A stretch of DNA of 64,000 bases from Romboutsia faecis (GTDB taxonomy: Bacteria > Bacillota > Clostridia > Peptostreptococcales > Peptostreptococcaceae): the NCBI RefSeq assembly GCF_014323405.1, contig NZ_JACRWE010000001.1:372001-436000 (forward strand), in the 5' to 3' direction. Within the stretch, counting starts at the first letter, position 1. Every line of letters begins with the position of its first letter. The notes beneath the pieces are model-generated. The model searched no databases. It had not been told where the DNA came from and saw only the letters and a program-made list of their open reading frames with translations. This document shows, one piece after another, positions 17,489 to 26,255 of the stretch. The translations under genes and the position numbers were made by a program.

Positions 17489-17617
17489 AGTATTCTTTCC
17501 TCCCCTATTTTTAAGATTTATATTCTTTAGTTTAATATATATAACTAATAAATCCAAGCTATATTGTACTACAATTATTTAAGGGTTTTGTAATGCTCAT
17601 TTTTAATTGCAAATAAA

Positions 17618-17660
17618 AAATCCTATAAAACAATCTAATATTCTATATTTTATAGGATTT
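17618..17660. terminator. Bidirectional terminator
   Basis: AAATCCTATAAAA at 17618-17630 pairs with TTTTATAGGATTT at 17648-17660, with A and T runs outside. It ends the small membrane protein gene on the minus strand. Confidence 0.8.
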
Positions 17661-17671
17661 ATTTTATCATA

Positions 17672-18178
17672 TTATTTTTTTATTTTAGACTCTCCCAATA
17701 AAAATCCAATTGAAGTACACATTAAATCTCTAAATTGAGTTATTGAAGGGATATCTTGATTTAAGTTACGTATATATATAGCCAATATAGATATTGAACA
17801 TACTATACATATAATAAATGCAACAATTAATTGTATAGAATTACCTTCTTGGTAATTTACTTTTTTTATACATTCTTCCTCTTCTTGAGTTATTAAAGTT
17901 TCATCATTTTCATTATAACTAATCTTATTTGATACTTTTTTTTCAGTATTTTTAATATTTGAACTTAATATAAATCCAAATATAGATGCAAGACAAGATC
18001 TAAATACTGTCTCAACAGATTTGTATAAAGAATCATCTGATATTTTATAAAATGCTAAAAATACTGTTGCTATAAATATAAATCCACCTACAAGTACTAA
18101 TATCTGAGCTGCTAAATTAAGTTTATTCCAATCATTGCTTATCTCTTCTTTTAGAGCCTTTCTTCTGCTACATTTCAT
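17672..18178 (-). CDS. Membrane protein with three hydrophobic segments
   Basis: A 168-residue protein with transmembrane stretches near 22-43 (AAQILVLVGGFIFIATVFLAF), 60-73 and 115-135 (LIVAFIICIVCSISILAIYI), and an acidic middle loop. No family recognised. It follows the DUF4397 gene by 27 bases on the same strand, so they may form a pair at the cell surface. The ribosome site (AGGAAA) is weaker than in neighbours. Confidence 0.75.
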   Translation of the reverse strand: MKCSRRKALKEEISNDWNKLNLAAQILVLVGGFIFIATVFLAFYKISDDSLYKSVETVFRSCLASIFGFILSSNIKNTEKKVSNKISYNENDETLITQEEEECIKKVNYQEGNSIQLIVAFIICIVCSISILAIYIRNLNQDIPSITQFRDLMCTSIGFLLGESKIKK

Positions 18179-18205
18179 AATATAATTTCCTATTTATACT
18201 AATAT

Positions 18206-18823
18206 CTAGTATCTACATAAATAAGTATTTCCATCTACAGATTGAATAGCTCTCAAGTTTGGTGATTCTCCTACTATATAAATAGTATATATTCTATTTG
18301 CCTTTAACATTACTCCAAAAACTAAAACTGATTCTTTATTGCTACTTAAAACAGCTTCAATATTATATGAGCCAGGAGCTATATCTACATAACTTGTATT
18401 TTGTTTAAAAGCTAAATTTTCTACTAAAATTTTATTATTAACTAAAATATCTACTGCAGGAGTATTGGGTGATAAATGTACAACTCTAAAAGAACTAACC
18501 TTAGGACTTGCTTTTTTATCTGCATTATCATTTATTACTAATAATGATAAATCATCTAAGTTTCCAATTGCTGCTATTGTAAGCATTTGTCCTTCATCAA
18601 GATCTAAGCTACCACTAATAATAGGCTGTAACATAGTTCCTGTTTGGAATATATCTATTCTGTATTCTCCTTCTTTTAACTTCACATAGCTTGAAAATTG
18701 TGTGAATTGTAAATTACTAAATACAAGTTTTTCATTTATATATACATCTACGGCTGGTGCCTGAGGCGCTGCATGAAAAACTCTCAATAATGATGTTCCG
18801 CTTTCTATCTTTACGCAATCCAT
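18206..18823 (-). CDS. DUF4397 protein, two repeats
   Basis: A 205-residue protein made of two copies of the DUF4397 beta fold: LLRVFHAAPQAPAVDVYINE in the first and FRVVHLSPNTPAVDILVNN in the second, each followed by SYV.L..G.Y.I. DUF4397 domains resemble Ig-like surface domains. No signal peptide is visible. Start supported by GGGGGAG. Role unknown; possibly spore or envelope. Confidence 0.9.
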   Translation of the reverse strand: MDCVKIESGTSLLRVFHAAPQAPAVDVYINEKLVFSNLQFTQFSSYVKLKEGEYRIDIFQTGTMLQPIISGSLDLDEGQMLTIAAIGNLDDLSLLVINDNADKKASPKVSSFRVVHLSPNTPAVDILVNNKILVENLAFKQNTSYVDIAPGSYNIEAVLSSNKESVLVFGVMLKANRIYTIYIVGESPNLRAIQSVDGNTYLCRY

Positions 18824-18918
18824 TAAGGACTCCCCCTTGGCGTCAATATTTTTACTATATATATTATGTAATAATATTATTTTAGTGATAAAAAATCACT
18901 TTATTAATATCCTTAGCC

Positions 18919-19923
18919 TTATAAAGTTATATTAATATATTCTCTACAAATAGGGCATTTGTCCCCATTAATAATAACTTTGGTATCATATATATCTCTA
19001 CTTATAAGCTCGTATTTACAATTAGGACAATAAGTATTATTATCTACACCTGCAATATTTCCTACATATACATAGTTTAAATATTTTTTAGCTTCATTTC
19101 TAGCTTGAATAATAGCATCCACGTGTGTAGCAGGATTCTCCATTTTATATCTAGGAAAATATCTACTTAGGTGAAGTGGTATATTTTTATCAATAGATCC
19201 TATAAATTGTGCTATTTTACTTATCTCTTCTATTGAATCATTTTCTTCATTAACCATTAATGTAGTTATTTCTACATGACAGTGCTCACTTGCTATTTTT
19301 ATAGTATTAAGAACAGGTTCTAATTTTGCACCACAAATATTATTGTAATATCTATTCGTATATCCTTTCAAATCTATATTCATTGCATCTACATATGGTA
19401 ACAACTTCAATAATGGCTCTTCATTTACATATCCATTAGTTACAAGAACTACACTTATATCTTTATCATACTCTTTTATTTTTTTACTTACTTCGTATAT
19501 ATACTCATACCACATAAATGGTTCATTGTACGTAAATGCTATACCTATATTACCTTGTATGTCTAAAATAAATCTTATTAGACTTTCTATATCTATATAT
19601 TCACTTTTTGATACATATTGAGATATCTCATAGTTCTGGCAAAAACTACAACTCATATTACATCCAAAAGTTCCTACTGACAATATATCTTTAGATGGCT
19701 TGTAGTGGTATAATGGCTTCTTCTCTATTGGATCTACATTAGCAGATGTTACTTCACCATAATTTATTGCAACTCCAACACTTTCTTTTACAGTTCTAAC
19801 CTTACAAACTCCGAATTTTCCTTTTCTTAGCTTGCAATTATGTGGGCATAACTTACATTTTATATAGTCTTCATATTTATTATAGAATTGAATTTCATGA
19901 TCCAAATTATTCACCCTCTTCAT
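18919..19923 (-). CDS. amrS: AmmeMemoRadiSam system radical SAM enzyme
   Basis: A 334-residue radical SAM protein. An N-terminal zinc-type CKLCPHNC block precedes the SAM cluster motif CNMSCSFCQN (CX3CX2C), then the barrel, and a C-terminal zinc ribbon with CPNC and CPIC. This is the AmrS / PflA-like enzyme that accompanies Memo and AMMECR1 proteins. It overlaps the end of the Memo-AMMECR1 gene by 17 bases. The ATG at 19923 has a weak ribosome site; a TTG at 19905 sits well behind GAGGGTGA and may be the true start. Confidence 0.92.
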   Translation of the reverse strand: MKRVNNLDHEIQFYNKYEDYIKCKLCPHNCKLRKGKFGVCKVRTVKESVGVAINYGEVTSANVDPIEKKPLYHYKPSKDILSVGTFGCNMSCSFCQNYEISQYVSKSEYIDIESLIRFILDIQGNIGIAFTYNEPFMWYEYIYEVSKKIKEYDKDISVVLVTNGYVNEEPLLKLLPYVDAMNIDLKGYTNRYYNNICGAKLEPVLNTIKIASEHCHVEITTLMVNEENDSIEEISKIAQFIGSIDKNIPLHLSRYFPRYKMENPATHVDAIIQARNEAKKYLNYVYVGNIAGVDNNTYCPNCKYELISRDIYDTKVIINGDKCPICREYINITL

Positions 19924-21316
19924 ATCTCATAATTTCAAATTTCTCTATTTCATAATCCTCTAATGGATTTATTCCTGCTTTTTCACAAGCAATACTAAGC
20001 TGCTCTTCTACTGTATTTACACCTTCTAAGTTAGGAAGAAGTAATCCTCTCTTTCTTCCTTTGTTTACTATTACTCCATAAATTTTAGGATTTAACTCTT
20101 CTTTTGTAGCTTTTATAGGCTCTGTAAGAACATCTACAGAAATATCTAAATCTTCTAGTTCATCCTTGCTAACTTCAATAAACCTTGGGTCTTCAGTTGC
20201 TGCTTTTATAGAATTTCGTATAATTTCTTCAGCTACTGAGTTTGTTGTAGGAAGTATTGTACCTATACACCCTCTAAGTTGATTAAATTTTTTAATAGAA
20301 ACAAAAACTCCATGTTTATTGTTTAGCATTTCTTTTGGTAGACAACTACTAGGTTTCATCATTTTTCCATTTGAGTAATAGTAATTTAAACTCTCTCTTG
20401 CTAACTTTACATATGAATTTGATGATGATATCTTCTTATTAAAATCTTCTTTTTTCTTATTCATTAACTTTTCTAAGTTGCTTACATTTTCTTCTTTACT
20501 TTCAAATCTCATCACCCCATAGCCTACACCAAAAGGTCCTTCATATGATAAAAGATTTCCATTAACTTTATTTCCTTCCATAGCTCCAAGAAGAATATAA
20601 ACTGATCTAAGCCCACACTCTCCAGCATCTTCTACTAAACATTTATCCATATTAAATACACCTATTACATCGCCTTTTTGCAACTTTAATAGTAACTCTT
20701 CGTCGAATATTTTTCCTTGTGGAGAATAATCATATGGGCCATCTTTTGTTAATCTATGAGATAAATCACCACTTGCTATTATTACTGATTTTTTATTTAA
20801 CATATTAATAGTTTTTTGTAATGCCATGCCAAATCTATATAAATCTATGTTACCTATAGCTGCATATGTAATATGAACTAACTTGTAATTATTATAGTAC
20901 TTATTTACAAAGTGTAAAGGAACAATTGATCCATGATCTAATCCATAAGTTCTATTAAATCTACTAAGTAAATTAGAATCTATTAATGCTGCAGGAATAT
21001 TTTCCTTTTCACAAATATTTATAAGATTTTTATTAAAACCTTTATCTATTTTTATATTCATATAAGTTTTAAAATCCATAAATTGTTCAAGATTACCTTG
21101 TATACTTTCTTCATTTGATATTGCTATTGCATCTGAAAACATAGTTCCATGTGGAGTAATTATTATAATAATTTCTGGTTTTATACTACTTATTTCTCTT
21201 CCTATAATGTCACAAGAGTCTAATGTTGATTGAATCTTTCTTTCCTCTCCTTTTCCAATAGTTGATATTGCTAAAGGAGGATGTGGCATCAAATAACACC
21301 CTAATATATTTTTCAT
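19907..21316 (-). CDS. Memo-AMMECR1 fusion protein (AmrB-AmrA)
   Basis: A 469-residue two-domain protein. Residues 1-275 are Memo / LigB-type: MPHPPL, ITPHGTMFSD, LDHGSIVPL and SGDLSHR carry the metal-ligand histidines. Residues 290-469 are AMMECR1, with the hallmark LRGCIGT and DPRF. Together with the radical SAM gene this forms the AmmeMemoRadiSam set, widely conserved but of unsettled chemistry. Ribosome site AGAGG. The fusion in one chain supports a physical complex. Confidence 0.93.
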   Translation of the reverse strand: MKNILGCYLMPHPPLAISTIGKGEERKIQSTLDSCDIIGREISSIKPEIIIIITPHGTMFSDAIAISNEESIQGNLEQFMDFKTYMNIKIDKGFNKNLINICEKENIPAALIDSNLLSRFNRTYGLDHGSIVPLHFVNKYYNNYKLVHITYAAIGNIDLYRFGMALQKTINMLNKKSVIIASGDLSHRLTKDGPYDYSPQGKIFDEELLLKLQKGDVIGVFNMDKCLVEDAGECGLRSVYILLGAMEGNKVNGNLLSYEGPFGVGYGVMRFESKEENVSNLEKLMNKKKEDFNKKISSSNSYVKLARESLNYYYSNGKMMKPSSCLPKEMLNNKHGVFVSIKKFNQLRGCIGTILPTTNSVAEEIIRNSIKAATEDPRFIEVSKDELEDLDISVDVLTEPIKATKEELNPKIYGVIVNKGRKRGLLLPNLEGVNTVEEQLSIACEKAGINPLEDYEIEKFEIMRYEEGE

Positions 21317-21390
21317 ATTAATACCTCTTTCTACTATTATTACTTATATTTTGCCTATTTTTTTATAGAATATATTAAATTACTATAATA

Positions 21391-21429
21391 AAAAATGACT
21401 GCTTCTATATATTTTAAACAGTCATTTTT
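21391..21429 (-). terminator. Terminator of the ArsD-like gene
   Basis: Minus-strand AAAAATGACTG pairs with CAGTCATTTTT and continues into a T run. Confidence 0.8.
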
Positions 21430-21462
21430 AAGCCTATTCTCTTTTACTTTTCTACATATCAT

Positions 21463-21819
21463 CTATATACAACGACAACTGCCTCCAAAATTCTTCTGAT
21501 TTACTAATATACTTCGTGGTATTCCCAATAACTTAGCAAATTCTGTTCTTGAAGGGTATCTACCAAACATAGCCACTTCATCATCCACAATAATTATTGG
21601 TAAACCATCTATTCCAATAGTACCTAATAAGTTTGAAACAATCTCATTTTCAATAAATGGACTTTCATCATAGACAATATTATATCTTTCAATTTCTATT
21701 CCATTTGTTCTCAATGTATTTATAATGATATGAATACGCATAAGCTCTGAATCTTTTTTAGCTCCAGGCGTTTGTGTAACTGTGCATTCTGCAGACTCAA
21801 AGATTTGCATTTTACTCAT
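21463..21819 (-). CDS. ArsD-like protein lacking the paired cysteines
   Basis: A 118-residue protein with the ArsD fold pattern: an N-terminal strand MQIFESAECT, ELMRI, GIEIERYNI, ENEIVSNLLG, LPIIIVDDEV and GRYPSRTEFAKLLGI. True ArsD has a CC pair and a third Cys near residues 12-18 that bind As(III); here only one Cys remains (ECTVTQTPG), while a CRC lies at the C-terminus. No arsA, arsB or arsR is nearby. It may have a thioredoxin-like or other metal-related role. GGAGGAG ribosome site. Confidence 0.8.
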   Translation of the reverse strand: MSKMQIFESAECTVTQTPGAKKDSELMRIHIIINTLRTNGIEIERYNIVYDESPFIENEIVSNLLGTIGIDGLPIIIVDDEVAMFGRYPSRTEFAKLLGIPRSILVNQKNFGGSCRCI

Positions 21820-21884
21820 CTAAATCAATCTCCTCCTGCTGAACTTGAATTAGTGGCATTTTATATTAATATATTAAATTAATG

Positions 21885-22661
21885 TTATTTTGTTTCTCCT
21901 AAAATTTCATTTGCACAATGAGAGTCTGAGCCTAAAACCATATTAATATCATAACTCTTTACTAAATCCAGCAAATACCCACTAATATATGCTTCTTCAC
22001 AATGTTCTTTTCTCTTTCCTGATATATTATAGTCAAGCTCGTAATTCTTTTCCTTAATATTTTTCACTAATTCACATAATATTTTATTATTAGAATAATC
22101 ATAAGGAAAAACTTTATTAAACTTTCTAACTAAATTTAAATGTCCTATTCTTTTAGGCTTATACTTACCTAAATCAGCATCTAAAGCTTTTTTAACTGTT
22201 TCGTAATATTTATTGTATACATTATTTATCCCTCCAAATAATGTAATTAGCTTTTCAAATTCATCTACACTATAATCTATAAGATGATAATCTCCATCTA
22301 TTTTTATCATATGAACAGATATAATTGCATCATCAAAATACACTCCATATTTATCTATAATACTCTTGGTTTCTTCCTCATAACCCTCTATAAAATCAAC
22401 TTCAAATCCTAAATTAATTTTAATAACATCTTTATATTTTTCTTTAATATTATTAATATCATTAATATAACTATCTATATCATATAATTTCATAGCACTA
22501 TCATTTTTAGGTGAAGGATCTTTAAAGTTTATAGGTAACGGAAGATGTTCTGTAAAAGTTATTTCCTTTAAACCAATCTTTAAAGCATTCTCTAAGTATT
22601 GTTCAAATGTATCCCTAGTTCCATGCGGGCAATATTTAGAATGTACATGTCCGTCTCTCAT
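21885..22661 (-). CDS. PHP-family histidinol-phosphatase-like hydrolase
   Basis: About 258 residues from ATG 22661, chosen because AAGGAG is ten bases upstream; the longer frame overlaps the end of the preceding gene. Metal ligands of the PHP barrel are visible: DGHVHSKYCPHG, TEHLPL, GFEVDF, SVHMI, GHLNL and the final GSDSHCAN. It reads like HisK-type histidinol phosphatase, but no his genes are near. It is the last gene of an ABC import operon, so it may act on an imported phosphorylated compound (inference). Confidence 0.85.
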   Translation of the reverse strand: MRDGHVHSKYCPHGTRDTFEQYLENALKIGLKEITFTEHLPLPINFKDPSPKNDSAMKLYDIDSYINDINNIKEKYKDVIKINLGFEVDFIEGYEEETKSIIDKYGVYFDDAIISVHMIKIDGDYHLIDYSVDEFEKLITLFGGINNVYNKYYETVKKALDADLGKYKPKRIGHLNLVRKFNKVFPYDYSNNKILCELVKNIKEKNYELDYNISGKRKEHCEEAYISGYLLDLVKSYDINMVLGSDSHCANEILGETK

Positions 22662-22671
22662 ATATATCTCC

Positions 22672-23724
22672 TTATTCAATTTTAACACCTAACATCTTAC
22701 CTTCATATATATCCTCTTCATTAAAATGTATCACATCTTTTTTAGGTATTTTTAGATAAACTTCAGAACCTTCACTTATCAGACTATCTTGATTTAGCAT
22801 ATCAACTAAAATTCTAATATCATCTTTATATAACTCATATCTTACTATACTTCCAGTCATGTATTTTTGATTAACCTTTGCTTTTATATAATAATTCTCT
22901 AATTTATCTTTATCATTTTCTTTTGATATACTTATTACTTCTGGTCTAATAGCGATGCTGTTTTCTAATTTTATATTTAATAACTTTTTACCTTCTATTT
23001 TATTATATACATTATAATTTCCTATAAATCTAGCAACAAATTCATTTGCTGGATGTTTATAAATTTCTCCTGGTCTTCCAATTTGTGATATATAACCCTT
23101 ATTCATAACTATAATTTTATCACTCATTGTCATTGCTTCTTCTTGATCATGAGTTACAAATATTGTAGTCATGTTTAGTTTTTTTTGTATTTTTCTAATT
23201 TGTACTTGAAGGTTCTTACGTATTTTAGCATCTAATGCACTTAATGGTTCATCTAATAATAGTACTTTTGGCTCTGTTACTATAGACCTAGCTAAAGCTA
23301 CACGCTGCTGCTGCCCTCCAGATAATTCAGTTATGTAATTATCCTCTTTTCCATTAAGCTCAACTATTTCTATCATTTCTTTAACTTTTTTATCTATCTC
23401 TTTTTTTGATAACTTTTTAATTTTTAAACCAAAAGCTATATTTTCATATACAGTCATATTTGGAAATAAGGCATAAGATTGGAATACCATACCTACTTGA
23501 CGATCTTTAGGCTTTACATTACCAATATTCTTATTGTCTATAATAATACTACCATTTTCAAAATTGTTAAGTCCTGCAATACACCTAAGAAGGGTACTCT
23601 TACCACAACCACTAGGACCTAAAAGAGTTAAGAATTCTCCTTTTTCTATAGAAAAATCTATATCCTTTAAGACCTTAATATTATTAAAACTTTTGTGAAT
23701 GCTATTTATTTCAACGTAACTCAT
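22672..23724 (-). CDS. ABC transporter ATPase (PotA/FbpC-like)
   Basis: About 350 residues from ATG 23724 (MSYVEINSI) behind GAGGAGG. Walker A GPSGCGKS, Q-loop QSYALFPNMT, signature LSGGQQQR, Walker B VLLLDEP and switch THDQEEA are intact. A C-terminal TOBE-like part (about 245-350) fits importers for spermidine, iron or aminoethylphosphonate. It follows two permease genes that abut or overlap. Substrate is not readable from the ATPase alone. Confidence 0.93.
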   Translation of the reverse strand: MSYVEINSIHKSFNNIKVLKDIDFSIEKGEFLTLLGPSGCGKSTLLRCIAGLNNFENGSIIIDNKNIGNVKPKDRQVGMVFQSYALFPNMTVYENIAFGLKIKKLSKKEIDKKVKEMIEIVELNGKEDNYITELSGGQQQRVALARSIVTEPKVLLLDEPLSALDAKIRKNLQVQIRKIQKKLNMTTIFVTHDQEEAMTMSDKIIVMNKGYISQIGRPGEIYKHPANEFVARFIGNYNVYNKIEGKKLLNIKLENSIAIRPEVISISKENDKDKLENYYIKAKVNQKYMTGSIVRYELYKDDIRILVDMLNQDSLISEGSEVYLKIPKKDVIHFNEEDIYEGKMLGVKIE

Positions 23725-23725
23725 A

Positions 23726-24589
23726 TTACAGTACCTCCTCAACTTTTGGCTTTAAACCTATAAACTTATTTTTTATTCTTGATGATTCCACATCATTTAT
23801 TTTTTCTTTTTTGTTATTAGATGAAAGTTTTGATATTTTTATAGCTATTGAAGTTATTATCAATATGAATAAAAAATAACTTATTACTATTGCACTAGCC
23901 ATATGACCACTTGTATCCATTAGACTCTTTAAGTAAATTTGAACAGTCTCAAATCTTCCACCAACTAAAAAATTAGTCATTACAAATTCACCAAATAACA
24001 TTGACAAACTTAATAAACTTGAAACAATGACTCCAGATAAAATATTTGGCAAAATAACTTGTAAAAATATTTGCGTTTTACTTGCGCCTAAAATTTCTGC
24101 CGCTTGAGCAAACTCAACAACATTTATATTTCTTAAGCTATTTCTTATGCCTTGGTACATGAACGGAAGTATTATTATAAAGTAAACTCCAATAAGTAGC
24201 CAAACTGTTCCAGATAATAAGAATGGAGGTTTTGAATATATTTGTATAAGTCCAACAGAACATATAACACCAGGTATTGCGTACGGTAAAAGAACTAATG
24301 ATTGCATAGCTCTTTCCCATTTAGGAAAATACATAACTATTATGTATACTGTAGGAACCATTATTATTATGCTAAGTGCTACAGTCACTACACTTATAGT
24401 AAATGTTCTTATTAATGCACTTGTGAAATTGCTATCTCTAAATATCTCTTCATACCATTTAAATGTTATTCCTTCTGGAATTACAGTGCTATGCCAATTC
24501 GTTGCTATTGAATAAAGAAATGTTAATACTATAGGTATAAATAGTATCGTCATAATCACCCCTATAAAAAATTCAGGAAATTTCTTCAT
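23726..24589 (-). CDS. ABC transporter permease (second)
   Basis: A 287-residue inner-membrane protein with six hydrophobic segments and the BPD_transp_1 loop EILGASKTQIFLQVILPNI (EAA motif). Its ATG overlaps the stop of the other permease gene (TAATG), so the two are translationally coupled. It pairs with the 24589-25437 product to form the channel. Confidence 0.92.
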   Translation of the reverse strand: MKKFPEFFIGVIMTILFIPIVLTFLYSIATNWHSTVIPEGITFKWYEEIFRDSNFTSALIRTFTISVVTVALSIIIMVPTVYIIVMYFPKWERAMQSLVLLPYAIPGVICSVGLIQIYSKPPFLLSGTVWLLIGVYFIIILPFMYQGIRNSLRNINVVEFAQAAEILGASKTQIFLQVILPNILSGVIVSSLLSLSMLFGEFVMTNFLVGGRFETVQIYLKSLMDTSGHMASAIVISYFLFILIITSIAIKISKLSSNNKKEKINDVESSRIKNKFIGLKPKVEEVL

Positions 24590-25437
24590 TATATATCTCT
24601 CCTTACTTTCTTCATCATAAAATCATTAAGTATCAATGCAAGTATTAAGATTATAGCCAAAACTACAGCTATCGCACTTGCAAGTTCCGTTTTTGAGAAT
24701 ATATCACCAGATATAAGTCCACCAATTTGAACCGTAAGTAAATTATAGTTACTTCCCACTAATGCGTATGCACTTGCGTATGCTCCCATGGCATTTGCAA
24801 ATAATATACTAAAAACACCTACTATTCCAGGAAGTATTATTGGTAATCCAATATACCTCCAGAATTCAAAACTACTAGCACCAAGCAAGAAAGCTGCTTG
24901 CTTCAATTCTTCTTTTATTCCTTGCAGTGTTGGAAATAATAACATTACTCCTAATGGTATTTGGAAATATACATACATTAGTAATAATCCCATCCATGAG
25001 TATAAATTAAAATTCATTAATATTTCTACACCAAACTTTTTAGCAAGCATTATAAATACTCCACTATTTCCAAGCATTATCATAAAAGCAAAAGCCAAAG
25101 GTACACCCGAGAAATTATTAGTTAAATTAGATATGTTAAGTACCATGTCTTGAGTTTTTGGTGATAATTTAGTTATAAAATATGCTGTAATAGCACATAT
25201 TATAATTGAAATCATACTTGCTGCTAACGACAAAGTAATACTATTTCTAAATGATTGCATATAAAACGGATTTGTGAATATTTCTGTATACTGCTCTAGA
25301 GAAAATCCTCCTCCACCAGTTTTTTGAATACTCATAATTATCATTGTAAGTAGTGGTCCAAATAAAAATGCTACTACTAATACTATAAAAGGCATTAAAC
25401 CTAATAAAGCCAGCCTTTTTTCATACTTTTCCTTCAT
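24589..25437 (-). CDS. ABC transporter permease (first)
   Basis: About 282 residues from ATG 25437 (MKEKYEKRL) behind AGGAGG. Six or more transmembrane stretches and the EAA loop AAFLLGASSFEFWRYIGLPII. It belongs to the same importer family as the next gene; the operon order is binding protein, hydrolase, permease, permease, ATPase, PHP protein. Confidence 0.92.
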   Translation of the reverse strand: MKEKYEKRLALLGLMPFIVLVVAFLFGPLLTMIIMSIQKTGGGGFSLEQYTEIFTNPFYMQSFRNSITLSLAASMISIIICAITAYFITKLSPKTQDMVLNISNLTNNFSGVPLAFAFMIMLGNSGVFIMLAKKFGVEILMNFNLYSWMGLLLMYVYFQIPLGVMLLFPTLQGIKEELKQAAFLLGASSFEFWRYIGLPIILPGIVGVFSILFANAMGAYASAYALVGSNYNLLTVQIGGLISGDIFSKTELASAIAVVLAIILILALILNDFMMKKVRRDI

Positions 25438-25448
25438 TAATATTCCTC

Positions 25449-26255
25449 CTAGTATATACATACTTCCATATCTGATGATTTTTCAATCCCTATTAGTCTA
25501 CATAAAATAGGTGCTACTTGAGTTTGATTTATAACTCCATCTATTTTTAAGTTAATATCACTTGTTCCAAAATAGTAAAAAGGTACAATTCTTTCATCAT
25601 CACTAATTCCACAATGATTTCCATCTTCATTCATTCCATGATCACTGCTTATAACTACTTCATAACCTTCTTCTAGCCATATTGGTATAAAGGTCGAGAG
25701 TATAACATCCACTTGTATTACCTTACTTCTATATTCTTTAGAATTTTTTCCAAACTTATGTCCTATATCATCGATTCCCATAGGATGTATATATAAAAAA
25801 TGTGGATTATGCTTTTTTCTAAGAATTTCTCCATCAATAAATAAATGACTATCTGGATAAATATCATCAAAATAAAATCTGCCATATTGTATTGATTTAC
25901 TTTTATCCTCTTGATGACAGTCATATAAATAATCAAATGGTGCCTTATTATATAATTCACTTATCCAATGATAAGCAGCTGCACAAGATATACCTCCATT
26001 TTCTTTTACTAATTTAAAAATACTTTTATGATTAGATAATCTACTTGTTCCATTATTCACAATTTTACTTTTATATGGTGGAACTCCTGTTAAAATAGTT
26101 TCGTACAGTGGTCTTGACATGCTTGGCAGCTCTGACTTAATCTTGTATAAATTTCCTATCCTTTTTTCAACTAAATGAGATAAAAATCCCATTTGAGACT
26201 TTGCTACATCGTAGCAAAGCCCATCTAAAACAATTAAAACTAATTTATTTAACAT
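25449..26255 (-). CDS. Alkaline-phosphatase-superfamily hydrolase
   Basis: A 268-residue protein of the type I phosphodiesterase/nucleotide pyrophosphatase fold: LIVLDGLCYD (first metal Asp), SMSRPLYETILTG (nucleophile Ser/Thr region), HPMGIDDIGHKFG and SSDHGMNEDG (metal ligands). Phosphonoacetate hydrolase and related enzymes share this fold. No signal peptide, so it is cytoplasmic and would act on an imported ester or phosphonate. Its start overlaps the binding-protein gene by 11 bases. Confidence 0.85.
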   Translation of the reverse strand: MLNKLVLIVLDGLCYDVAKSQMGFLSHLVEKRIGNLYKIKSELPSMSRPLYETILTGVPPYKSKIVNNGTSRLSNHKSIFKLVKENGGISCAAAYHWISELYNKAPFDYLYDCHQEDKSKSIQYGRFYFDDIYPDSHLFIDGEILRKKHNPHFLYIHPMGIDDIGHKFGKNSKEYRSKVIQVDVILSTFIPIWLEEGYEVVISSDHGMNEDGNHCGISDDERIVPFYYFGTSDINLKIDGVINQTQVAPILCRLIGIEKSSDMEVCIY

